From: Pseudomonas morbosilactucae
GTDB taxonomy: Bacteria > Pseudomonadota > Gammaproteobacteria > Pseudomonadales > Pseudomonadaceae
Direction of reading: 5' to 3'
Length of the DNA: 56,366 bases
Assembly: GCF_023241715.1 (NCBI RefSeq)
Contig: NZ_JALQCW010000089.1
Span: forward strand, 1-56,366
Position 1 is the first letter of the stretch. Each line of letters starts with the position of its first letter. The notes under the pieces are model-generated. The model saw nothing but the letters and a program-made list of their open reading frames with translations. It was not told the origin of the DNA and ran no database searches. A program made the position numbers and the translations under genes. Positions 33,973 through 41,582 of the stretch are shown piece after piece.

Positions 33973-34925
33973 GCTTGGCTCCTTACAGATTCAGGCCGTG
34001 TGCGGTCGCGGGCGTCAGGCTCGCAACGATAGAGGCGTTGGGCGTTGCTGTAGAACAGGCGCTCCTGATCGGCGCGGGGCAGATAGGCAACGATGTGTTT
34101 GAAACCGCTGTAGATGTCATCGAACGACCCACACAGGCTGTCCACCGGGAAGTTGCTGGCGAACATTGCGCGGGCGCTGCCGAACAGTTCGATCACCTGA
34201 CGTACGATCCAGGCATTGTCTTCGGCGCGCCAGGCTTTACCCCCCTGGCCCAGGCCGGAAATTTTCACCTGCACATTGGGCCATTCGGCCAGCCGCGCCA
34301 TCGCCCCGTGCCAGGCCGCCAGGCCTTCGGCGCTGCGGTCGCTGGGCAGCCCGGCGTGGTTGAGAATCAGGGTCGTGCCGGGAAAATCCCGGGCCAGCCG
34401 CTCGGCTTCCGGCAGGTTCCACCAAGGGGTCTGCAAATCGAAATGCAGCCCCAGGCCTTCCAGGGCGGCAAAGCTGCGGCGCCAGTGTTCATCGCTCATC
34501 AGGGTGCGGGTCTGGCCCACCTGTTCGGGCGTTTGGGGCCCGCCGGGCTTGTGCCGGACACTGCGCACGCAAGGGTAGGACGCCTGCTCGGTGAGCACCG
34601 CAAGGGCGTCCGGATGATCGAGCCAGGCCTGGGCCACCACCGCATTGGGCACCCCGTAACGCTCGGCCAGGCCCTGGATGAAACGGGTTTCGCCAATCGG
34701 ATCGCCGGGGTCCCATTCGGTTTCGACGTAGACCGTCTGCACCACTCGATGGGCACCGGCGTCGGCGAAATAATCCTCAGGGAAATAACGCCGCTTAATG
34801 GCGCTGTAGTCGCCATAGCGAAAGGCGATCCGAGCCTCCGGCGCGAGCCAGGGGTGGTAGTTGTTCTGCGGGTCCCAGAAGTGATGGTGGGCGTCGACGA
34901 TCGGGCCATCCCAGAGCTCAGCCAT
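33969..34925 (-). CDS. Metal-dependent amidohydrolase/lactonase (L-fuconolactonase/PDC-lactonase type)
   Basis: A 318-residue TIM-barrel hydrolase of the amidohydrolase_2 group. Visible active-site elements are HxH (H13, H15 in VDAHHHFWDP), the strand VVQTVYVETEW, SVRHKPGG, a His in LILNHAGLP and the final Asp in MFASNFPVDSL. Relatives hydrolyse sugar-acid lactones or 2-pyrone-4,6-dicarboxylate. It overlaps the MFS gene upstream by 8 bases and the PdxA-like gene downstream by 4, so the three are translationally coupled. It probably opens a lactone before or after the PdxA-like oxidation. Confidence 0.87.
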   Translation of the reverse strand: MAELWDGPIVDAHHHFWDPQNNYHPWLAPEARIAFRYGDYSAIKRRYFPEDYFADAGAHRVVQTVYVETEWDPGDPIGETRFIQGLAERYGVPNAVVAQAWLDHPDALAVLTEQASYPCVRSVRHKPGGPQTPEQVGQTRTLMSDEHWRRSFAALEGLGLHFDLQTPWWNLPEAERLARDFPGTTLILNHAGLPSDRSAEGLAAWHGAMARLAEWPNVQVKISGLGQGGKAWRAEDNAWIVRQVIELFGSARAMFASNFPVDSLCGSFDDIYSGFKHIVAYLPRADQERLFYSNAQRLYRCEPDARDRTRPESVRSQA

Positions 34926-36261
34926 GCGTCACCTCCTGAGGGCCGTCGAGGCTGATCAGCAAAGTGGCCAGGACAAACAGCGCCGAGCAGACCGCAAAGA
35001 AGCCCAGTACCGGGGCAAAGCCACCGGCGAACTGCAGGATCACTCCCACCAGGATCGGCACCGCGATGCCACCGGTGCTGCCGGCCATATTCATCACCCC
35101 ACCGATCAGGCCGACCCGCGCCGGGGCGGCGAGCAGGGCCGGAAAACTCCAGTACAGGCTGCCCCACATCAGGAAGAACGCCGTCAGCGCCAGCAGGGCC
35201 ACGGCGGCGAAGGGGTTGCTCAGGGTCGGCAGCAGCAGGAACGCCAGCAGCGCAATCACCCCGGAAAACGCCAGCAGGCTCTTCACCGCCACGCCCCGGC
35301 TGACGCCCTTGCGCATCAGGCCGTCGCAGAGAAAACCGCCGGTCAGCGAGCCTAGGGCGCCGCAGATAAAGATCACAAAGGTGGCGGCGCCAATGCCCTT
35401 GATATCAAAACCCCGGGCCTGGGACAGGTAGCTCGGGCCCCAGGTCAGCAAGCCGAAATAGACCATGGCCCAACTGGCCCGGCCGATCAGCAGCCCGCAC
35501 AACGAACGGCTGGCGATGCCCAGGCCCTTGACCGGAATCCGTGCCGCTTCGGCGGCCGGTGTGGCCCGGCCGGCGTTGATCTTTTCCAGCTCCGCGGCGT
35601 TCACCTGAGGATGGCTGGCGGGGTCGTCGCGCAGGTAACGGTAGGCCACCCAGGCCAGCACCAGGGTCGCTACGCCAGCGATCAAAAAGGCCAGCCGCCA
35701 AGAGTCAAGAATGGCAATCAGGTAGGCGATCAACAGCCCGCCAATGGCCACGCCCAGGGGGCTGCCACTGTCCATCAGCACCGCGCCGCGACTGCGTTCG
35801 CCCGGGGCCAGCCACAGGGAAATCAGCTTGCCGCCGGAGGGAAACAACGGTGCTTCGGCAGCGCCCAGGGCGACCCGGGCGAACAGCAGGGAAAGCCCGC
35901 CAGTGGCAAATGCGGCCAGCACTTGGAAGGTGCCCCAAAGCCCGGTGGACCAGCCGATGACCCGGTGCGGGCCAAAGCGGTCGATCAGCCAGCCGCCGGG
36001 AATCTGCAGCAGCGCATAGGCCCAGAAGAAGCTGCTGAGGATCAGCCCTTGCAGGCTCGGCGACAGGGAGAATTCATGGGCGATGGTGGGCATGGCGATG
36101 GACAGCGAGACCCGGTCGATCAGGTTGACCATGGTCAGGGCGAAGATCACCGCGAAGATCCGCCAGCGCACATGGCTGGCTCGGCCCCCAGTGTTCGGGG
36201 CTGCTGAAGCGTGTTCGACACTTGCAGCGGGCAAGTGCAGGGAAGCACTGGAACGAGCCAT
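34918..36261 (-). CDS. MFS transporter, ACS family, first gene of the PdxA-like operon
   Basis: A 447-residue protein with 12 hydrophobic segments. Signature regions are MVNLIDRVSLSIAMPTIAHEF, SSFFWAYALLQIPGGWLIDRFG and RVALGAAEAPLFPSGGKLISLW, typical of the galactonate/glucarate/hexuronate branch. It has a 30-residue hydrophilic N-terminus. GAGG lies 10 bases from the ATG, but the gap contains a run of eight C on this strand, which is unusual and length-sensitive. It is divergent from the TctCBA operon, so this locus has two unrelated uptake systems. Confidence 0.9.
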   Translation of the reverse strand: MARSSASLHLPAASVEHASAAPNTGGRASHVRWRIFAVIFALTMVNLIDRVSLSIAMPTIAHEFSLSPSLQGLILSSFFWAYALLQIPGGWLIDRFGPHRVIGWSTGLWGTFQVLAAFATGGLSLLFARVALGAAEAPLFPSGGKLISLWLAPGERSRGAVLMDSGSPLGVAIGGLLIAYLIAILDSWRLAFLIAGVATLVLAWVAYRYLRDDPASHPQVNAAELEKINAGRATPAAEAARIPVKGLGIASRSLCGLLIGRASWAMVYFGLLTWGPSYLSQARGFDIKGIGAATFVIFICGALGSLTGGFLCDGLMRKGVSRGVAVKSLLAFSGVIALLAFLLLPTLSNPFAAVALLALTAFFLMWGSLYWSFPALLAAPARVGLIGGVMNMAGSTGGIAVPILVGVILQFAGGFAPVLGFFAVCSALFVLATLLISLDGPQEVTHG

Positions 36262-36644
36262 GGGGGGGGTACCTCGTTTTCTTATTGTTGTGGGTGCAGC
36301 GTGCGCCTTCGAGGGCGCGACCTGGGGTGCACTATCGAAGGCCCAGTGATAACCGTCTAATCAAAACTTGAGATAAGGCGATAGCCAGAGGATATCCCTA
36401 CAACGATTTCAGACCGCTCCGAGTCCAGCCCCCGTTTTTCCCAGGTTTAACAGCAACCGCTCTGGCTCAATACTTAGCACTGCGAATCTGGTGCAAGCCC
36501 GGCCCAACCTATAACCCCAGGCTATCGGTGTATGTATTGTTTTGAGTAGACGTTCGTGGCGGGGCTTCCCACACTCGGCCCAGGCTTGCGGCCCCGGCCA
36601 GTGACAAGCCACTCATAACAACTACAAGAACACGAGGCCCTCCC
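36262..36644. promoter_or_regulatory. Divergent control region of the PdxA-like and Tct operons
   Basis: A 383-base gap between opposing operons. It includes the G8 run at 36262-36269, a GATAACC element at 36348-36354 followed by GATAAGGCGATAG at about 36372-36384, and a palindrome GGATATCC at about 36390-36397. Such a region is the natural target of the LysR protein encoded at 39865. No gene is recognised. Confidence 0.45.
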
Positions 36645-37658
36645 ATGCGCACAACATTCGTTCGTCGCACGTCCCGCCTGCTCCTGGGTTGCACCCTGCT
36701 GTGCGTCGGCACGCTACCGACCCTGGCCCAGGCCTGGCAACCCGATAAAAACCTGGAAATCGTCGTCGCCGGCGGCCCCGGTGGCGGCACCGACCAACTC
36801 GCTCGGCTGATCCAGTCGATCATCGCCACCCACAAGCTGCTGGACGTCAACACCGTGGTGCTGAACAAAGGCGGCGGCAACGGCGCCGAGGCCTTCCTCG
36901 ACCTGAAAATGGCCAAGGGCGACCCCGACAAACTGGTGATCGGCACCAACAACATCTACCTGCTGCCCCTGGTGTCCAAGCTCGGTTACCAATGGCAGGA
37001 ACTGACCCCGGTGGCGGCCGTGGCGGAAGATGATTTCATCCTCTGGACCTACAAGGACGCGCCCTGGAAAGACGCCCGGGGCTTCTATGAAACCGTCAAG
37101 GCCGACGCCTCGAAACTGCGCATGGGCGGCAGCCAGTCCAAGGATGTCGACCAGACCCTGACCTTGCTGCTGAACCAGACCACCGGCAGCAAGCTCACCT
37201 ACATCCCCTTCAAGAGCGGCAGCGAGGCGGCCACCCAACTGGCCGGCAAACACATCGCCAGCAACGTCAACAACCCTGCCGAGAGCATCAGCCAATGGCG
37301 CGGTGACCAAGTGCAACCGCTCTGCGTGTTCAGCCAGGAACCCATGCGCTACACGGAAAAGGTCGCCGGCGACAAAGCCTGGGCGGATATCCCCACCTGC
37401 CATTCCCAAGGCCTGGGCATCGATCAGTACCGCTTCCCGCGGACCGTGTTCATGCCCGGCGAAGTCAGCGCCGAACAACAGGCGTTTTATGTCGAGCTGC
37501 TGCGCAAGGTCACCCAGACACCGGAGTTCAAGGCCTACGTGACCCAGAACGCGCTGGTGCCGACCTTCCTCGAGGGCGAGCAACTGACCGCCTACATCGA
37601 GCAAGACACCGCCCGCGTCACCCCGGTGTTCAAGAACGCCGGCTGGCTGCGCAACTGA
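36645..37658 (+). CDS. TctC-type periplasmic solute-binding protein of a tripartite tricarboxylate transporter
   Basis: A 337-residue periplasmic binding protein with a signal peptide of about 31 residues (ending TLAQA). The mature start WQPDKNLEIVVAGGPGGGTDQLARLIQ is the classic TctC/Bug hallmark, where the GGGxD loop caps a carboxylate. It is first in the tctCBA operon. Relatives bind citrate, other carboxylic acids, or aromatic dicarboxylates such as terephthalate (TphC). The ligand here is unknown, but the locus context suggests an organic or sugar diacid. Confidence 0.93.
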   Translation: MRTTFVRRTSRLLLGCTLLCVGTLPTLAQAWQPDKNLEIVVAGGPGGGTDQLARLIQSIIATHKLLDVNTVVLNKGGGNGAEAFLDLKMAKGDPDKLVIGTNNIYLLPLVSKLGYQWQELTPVAAVAEDDFILWTYKDAPWKDARGFYETVKADASKLRMGGSQSKDVDQTLTLLLNQTTGSKLTYIPFKSGSEAATQLAGKHIASNVNNPAESISQWRGDQVQPLCVFSQEPMRYTEKVAGDKAWADIPTCHSQGLGIDQYRFPRTVFMPGEVSAEQQAFYVELLRKVTQTPEFKAYVTQNALVPTFLEGEQLTAYIEQDTARVTPVFKNAGWLRN

Positions 37659-37736
37659 TCCAACGGCTGCCGCCCCTCCGGCTCGTTGACTGAGCCGGCC
37701 GGGCCCTCGGCAGCCCCTTCTTGCGGAGATACACCC

Positions 37737-38270
37737 ATGTCCCGTTCTGTGGATTCACCCTCACTGGTCGGCACCCGCTGGGTCGAACTCGGCCTGGCCC
37801 TGTTCACCGCCCTGGTGGGCGCGATGGTCATGTTCGGCAGCGTCGAACAAGGCATCGGCTGGGGCGACAGCGGCCCCGAGCCGGGTTACTTCCCCTTCTA
37901 CATCGGCCTGCTGCTCAGCGGCGCCAGCCTGGCCAACGGGCTGCTGACCCTGCTGCGCTGGCAAGCCCTGGGCCTGGCGTTCGTCAGCCGCAGCGCCTTT
38001 GGCCAGGTGATGTCGGTGTTCGTGCCCATCGCCCTGTTCGTCGCGGCCATGCCGTTGACCGGTATCTACCTGGCCTCGGCGTTGTTTATTGCCTGGTTCA
38101 TGTGGCGTGACCGGGTACGGGCCAAACCTTACGAGGCCTGGATGATCGGCAGCGTGTCCCTGGGCGCGGTACTGGCCAGTTACCTGATCTTCGCTCTGTG
38201 GTTCAAGGTGCCGCTGGATGCCGGCGCCGTGGGCGACTGGTTGGTCCTGGCCGGGAGCAGCCTGAAATGA
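37737..38270 (+). CDS. TctB-type small membrane subunit
   Basis: A 177-residue inner-membrane protein with four hydrophobic segments (ELGLALFTALVGAMVMFGSV, FPFYIGLLLSGASLANGLLTLL, VFVPIALFVAAMPLTGIYLASALF, LGAVLASYLIFALWF). WGDSGPEPGYFPFYIGL is a typical TctB feature. ATG at 37737 has GGAG about 8 bases upstream; the upstream extension is not supported. Its stop overlaps the tctA start (ATGA). Confidence 0.9.
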   Translation: MSRSVDSPSLVGTRWVELGLALFTALVGAMVMFGSVEQGIGWGDSGPEPGYFPFYIGLLLSGASLANGLLTLLRWQALGLAFVSRSAFGQVMSVFVPIALFVAAMPLTGIYLASALFIAWFMWRDRVRAKPYEAWMIGSVSLGAVLASYLIFALWFKVPLDAGAVGDWLVLAGSSLK

Positions 38271-39796
38271 GCGAATTCGATTCCCTGCTGCAAGGCATGA
38301 ACCTGATCCTCACCCCCGGGCACATCGGGCTGATGGTGATCGGTGTGCTGCTGGGCATCCTGGTGGGCGTGCTGCCCGGCCTGGGAGCCCCCAACGGCGT
38401 GGCGTTGCTGCTGCCACTGACCTTCACCATGGCCCCGGTGTCGGCCATCATCCTGTTGTCATGCATGTACTGGGGGGCGTTGTTCGGCGGGTCGATCACC
38501 TCGATCCTGTTCAACATTCCCGGCGAGCCGTCCTCGGTGGCCACCACCTTCGACGGCTACCCCATGGCCCGCCAGGGACGAGCGGCCGAGGCCCTGACGG
38601 CGGCCTTCAGCTCGGCGCTGATCGGGGCGCTGTGCGGGGTGTTGCTGCTGACCTTCCTGTCCACGCGCATCGCCGAGTTCGCCATGTCCTTCAGCTCGCC
38701 CGAGTTTTTCGCGGTGTACCTGTTGGCGTTCTGCACCTTTATCGGCATGAGCAAGAACCCGCCGCTCAAGACCCTGGTGGCGATGATGCTCGGTTTCGCC
38801 ATGGCCGCCGTGGGCATGGACACGGTCTCGGGCAACCTGCGGCTGACTTTCGACCAGCCGATCCTGATGACCGGCATCAGCTTCGAAGTGGCGGTGATTG
38901 GCTTGTTCGGCATCGGCGAAATCCTCTGCACCGTGGAAGAGGGCCTGGTGTTTCGCGGCGAGCATGCGCGCATCACGCCCATGGTGATCCTGCGCACCTG
39001 GGCCAAGTTGCCGCGTTACTGGCTGACCATCGTCCGCAGTACCTTGGTGGGTTGCTGGATGGGCATCACCCCGGGCGGGCCGACGGCGGCCTCGTTCATG
39101 GGCTACAGCCTGGCGCGGCGCTTCTCGAAGAACCGCGAGCAGTTCGGCAAGGGTGAAATCGAAGGGGTGATCGCCCCGGAAACCGCCGACCACGCCGCAG
39201 GCACCAGCGCCCTGCTGCCGATGCTGACCCTGGGTATTCCCGGCTCGGCCACCGCCGCGGTGATGCTCGGTGGGCTGATGATCTGGGGCCTGCACCCGGG
39301 GCCGACGCTGTTCGTCGAGCAGCATGATTTTGTCTGGGGCCTGATCGCCAGCATGTACCTGGGCAACGTGGTCAGCCTGATCGTGGTCCTGGCCACGGTG
39401 CCGCTGTTCGCCTCGATCCTGCGGATTCCGTTCTCGATCATCGCGCCGATCATCATCATGATCTGCGCCATCGGCGCCTACTCGGTGCACAACGCGTTTT
39501 TCGACGTGGTGCTGATGCTGGGCTTTGGCGCCCTGGGTTATCTGTTCAAGAAGCTCGGCTACCCCATCGCGCCCCTGGTGCTGGCGGCGGTGCTGGGGGA
39601 CAAGGCCGAAGACGCGTTCCGCCAGTCGATGCTGTTTTCCGATGGGCAACTGGGCATCTTCTGGTCCAACCCGCTGGTGGGCAGCCTGACCACCGCTGCG
39701 CTGCTGATGCTGTTCTGGCCGCTGCTGTCACGCGCAGTACGCAGCCTTCTGGGCCTGCGGGGCGGGCAACCGGCGAAGAGCAACTCGGTGCCCTGA
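38267..39796 (+). CDS. TctA-type large permease subunit
   Basis: A 509-residue protein with about 12 hydrophobic segments. The family motif VGVLPGLGAPNGVALLLPLTF lies near the N-terminus, and GITPGGPTAASFMGYSLARRFSK and LLPMLTLGIPGSATAAVMLGGLMIWGLHPGP follow, all canonical for TctA. It is translationally coupled to tctB. It completes the secondary, sodium- or proton-driven uptake system. A hairpin terminator follows. Confidence 0.95.
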   Translation: MSEFDSLLQGMNLILTPGHIGLMVIGVLLGILVGVLPGLGAPNGVALLLPLTFTMAPVSAIILLSCMYWGALFGGSITSILFNIPGEPSSVATTFDGYPMARQGRAAEALTAAFSSALIGALCGVLLLTFLSTRIAEFAMSFSSPEFFAVYLLAFCTFIGMSKNPPLKTLVAMMLGFAMAAVGMDTVSGNLRLTFDQPILMTGISFEVAVIGLFGIGEILCTVEEGLVFRGEHARITPMVILRTWAKLPRYWLTIVRSTLVGCWMGITPGGPTAASFMGYSLARRFSKNREQFGKGEIEGVIAPETADHAAGTSALLPMLTLGIPGSATAAVMLGGLMIWGLHPGPTLFVEQHDFVWGLIASMYLGNVVSLIVVLATVPLFASILRIPFSIIAPIIIMICAIGAYSVHNAFFDVVLMLGFGALGYLFKKLGYPIAPLVLAAVLGDKAEDAFRQSMLFSDGQLGIFWSNPLVGSLTTAALLMLFWPLLSRAVRSLLGLRGGQPAKSNSVP

Positions 39797-39806
39797 TCCC
39801 CCCCCT

Positions 39807-39838
39807 GGCAAGACCTGGCATTTGTTGTCAGGCTTGCC
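39807..39838 (+). terminator. Hairpin after tctA
   Basis: GGCAAG-CCTG pairs with CAGG-CTTGCC (10 bp with one bulged A) around an 11-base loop, followed by GCTGTCTTTCTC with only a weak T-run. It lies between tctA and the LysR gene and may reduce read-through. Confidence 0.5.
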
Positions 39839-39864
39839 GCTGTCTTTCTCAAGAGCCCGGCCCC

Positions 39865-40809
39865 ATGACCCGAATTCCTGATGCCAATATGATCCACAGC
39901 CGCCTGCGCTTGCGACAGATGCGCCTGATGCTGGCCCTGCAGGAGTTCGGTTCGCTCCGCCGCGCCGCCGACCACATCGGCATGACCCAGCCGGCCGCCA
40001 CCAAGATGCTCCACGAAGCCGAGGACCTGCTGGGCGTCGAGCTGTTCGAGCGCTTGCCCCGGGGCATGCGCCCGACGCCCTACGGCGACACGGTGATCTA
40101 CTACGCGCAGATGGTTTTCGCCGAACTCAGCGGCATGCGCGAAGAACTGGTGGCGCTGGAGTCCGGCAACCTCGGGCGGGTGGCGGTGGGGGCAATCCCG
40201 GCGCTGGCTTCAGGGCTGCTGACCCGCACCATCGCCACCCTCAAGCAAAGCCACCCACGGCTGTCCATGAGCATCCAGGTCGACACCAGCGACGTGCTGG
40301 TGCAAGCCCTGCTGCAGGATCAACTGGACATTGTGCTGGGCCGGATTCCCGCGGGCGCGCGGGCGGAAGAATTGATTTTCGACAGCCTCGGCGAAGAGGC
40401 GCTGTGCGTGATCGCCGGCGCGCAGAACCCCCTGGCCCAGGCCACGCAACTGAATTGGGCGCAGTTGCAGCATGAGACCTGGGTGCTGCAACAACACCCA
40501 AGCCCCATGCGTTCGATCATCAATCAGGTGTTCCACAATGCCCGGGTCGACATTCCCAGCAGCATTGTCGAAACCACCTCGATCATGACCTTGCTCTCCC
40601 TGGTACAACAGACCGACATGCTCGGTGTGACGCCCCTGTCCGTGGTGGAGGACTACCCCGGACGTGACTTGCTGGCGATCCTGCCGATCAACTTCGAGGC
40701 GCGCTTGCCACCGTTCGGCCTGATTACCCGACGCCATCGCATCGCCTCGTCAGCGATGCAGGCTTTCGTCGGCTCGGTGCGCGCCGAGCACCAATTGACC
40801 CTGCCCTGA
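39865..40809 (+). CDS. LysR-family regulator of the Tct/PdxA-like locus
   Basis: A 314-residue regulator. The helix-turn-helix is LQEFGSLRRAADHIGMTQPAATKMLHEAEDLLG, then the effector domain with RVAVGAIPALASGLLTRTIATL and DIVLGRIP. It belongs to the same GbpR-like branch as the LysR protein at 26199. It lies 68 bases after tctA in the same orientation. It probably controls the divergent promoters at 36262-36644 in response to the transported acid or an intermediate. Confidence 0.92.
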   Translation: MTRIPDANMIHSRLRLRQMRLMLALQEFGSLRRAADHIGMTQPAATKMLHEAEDLLGVELFERLPRGMRPTPYGDTVIYYAQMVFAELSGMREELVALESGNLGRVAVGAIPALASGLLTRTIATLKQSHPRLSMSIQVDTSDVLVQALLQDQLDIVLGRIPAGARAEELIFDSLGEEALCVIAGAQNPLAQATQLNWAQLQHETWVLQQHPSPMRSIINQVFHNARVDIPSSIVETTSIMTLLSLVQQTDMLGVTPLSVVEDYPGRDLLAILPINFEARLPPFGLITRRHRIASSAMQAFVGSVRAEHQLTLP

Positions 40810-40810
40810 A

Positions 40811-41184
40811 CTAGGGAAGACTCAAGGTCACCAGGTAGTTGCCCGATGTCACGGGCGGCCGGCGGTATCGACCAGCACGTACCGCTGCTGGTAATAAGGC
40901 TCGGCCGTGCCACTGTCGGCCAATAACTTGACCTTGACCCCGGAGCTGTTCAACCCGCTGACCGTGGCCACCGGGTTGACGCTGATGACATTGCCCCGCG
41001 CCGCCTTGGGGCATTGGCCCAGCTCCAGACCACCGGGCGAGGCCGTCTCGGAAGCGCGGCAAGGGGTCTCGACGACACTGCCGTTAAAACGGATCACACC
41101 TTGAGACATGGGGGGTGCGGCCAAGCAACTGCCCGCCACCCCGAAGAACACGCTGATGCCGGTACCGATAAGTAGACCTCTCAT
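40811..41184 (-). pseudogene. Type-1 fimbrial-like secreted protein, frameshifted near the C-terminus
   Basis: The open frame from ATG 41184 has a signal peptide (ending SCLAA) and a pilin-like start GVIRFNGSVVETPCRAS with two Cys. It continues to YVLVDTAGRP and then meets a stop. The missing C-terminus VTSGNYLVTLSLP, which looks like the donor or last beta-strand of such pilins, continues in another frame to a stop at 40811. The break is at about 40850-40856. Adding one base makes 125 codons over 375 bases. A good AGGAGAG site precedes the ATG. No chaperone or usher gene is nearby, so this is an orphan subunit. The shift may be real or a sequence error. Confidence 0.75.
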
Positions 41185-41582
41185 AGGAACTCTCCTGTGT
41201 ATAAGCGTTATGTCGTCCCCCCATCAGCGACTTTAGTATTTGCGATTCACCCCCCTGAGTTTTTTTGCGCGCACAGCCCTTGCCCAACCGCCCCTGTTCA
41301 ACGATGGCTGCCGACACCGATGCCCACCGCCCCCTGGGGAACGCGCAAGATCACCAGCTGCTGCCCTGCCAATCCGTTTTTTTACCGATGACATGGCTGG
41401 AATATCACTGATCATTCATGTCGTTGATGACCAATCCAGGGAGTGGCCATCATTGGCCAACCACAAAAATGGCCTCTAGCCATCATCGCGTAACTATGAG
41501 AATAATCTTCGCCAGAAGCAGGAAGGAATAGTCCTGACGGGGCACTACGCGCATGCAGCTTTCGCCTGGTTCGGAGGTGGCA
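41185..41582. other. Gene-free gap before the GGDEF protein
   Basis: A 398-base divergent gap. Short ORFs in it have no convincing start or similarity. Small inverted repeats (ATGGC-CTCTA-GCCAT at about 41470-41484, and TGGCCA repeated at about 41443-41459) might be operators for the cyclase gene but match nothing I know. Confidence 0.45.
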
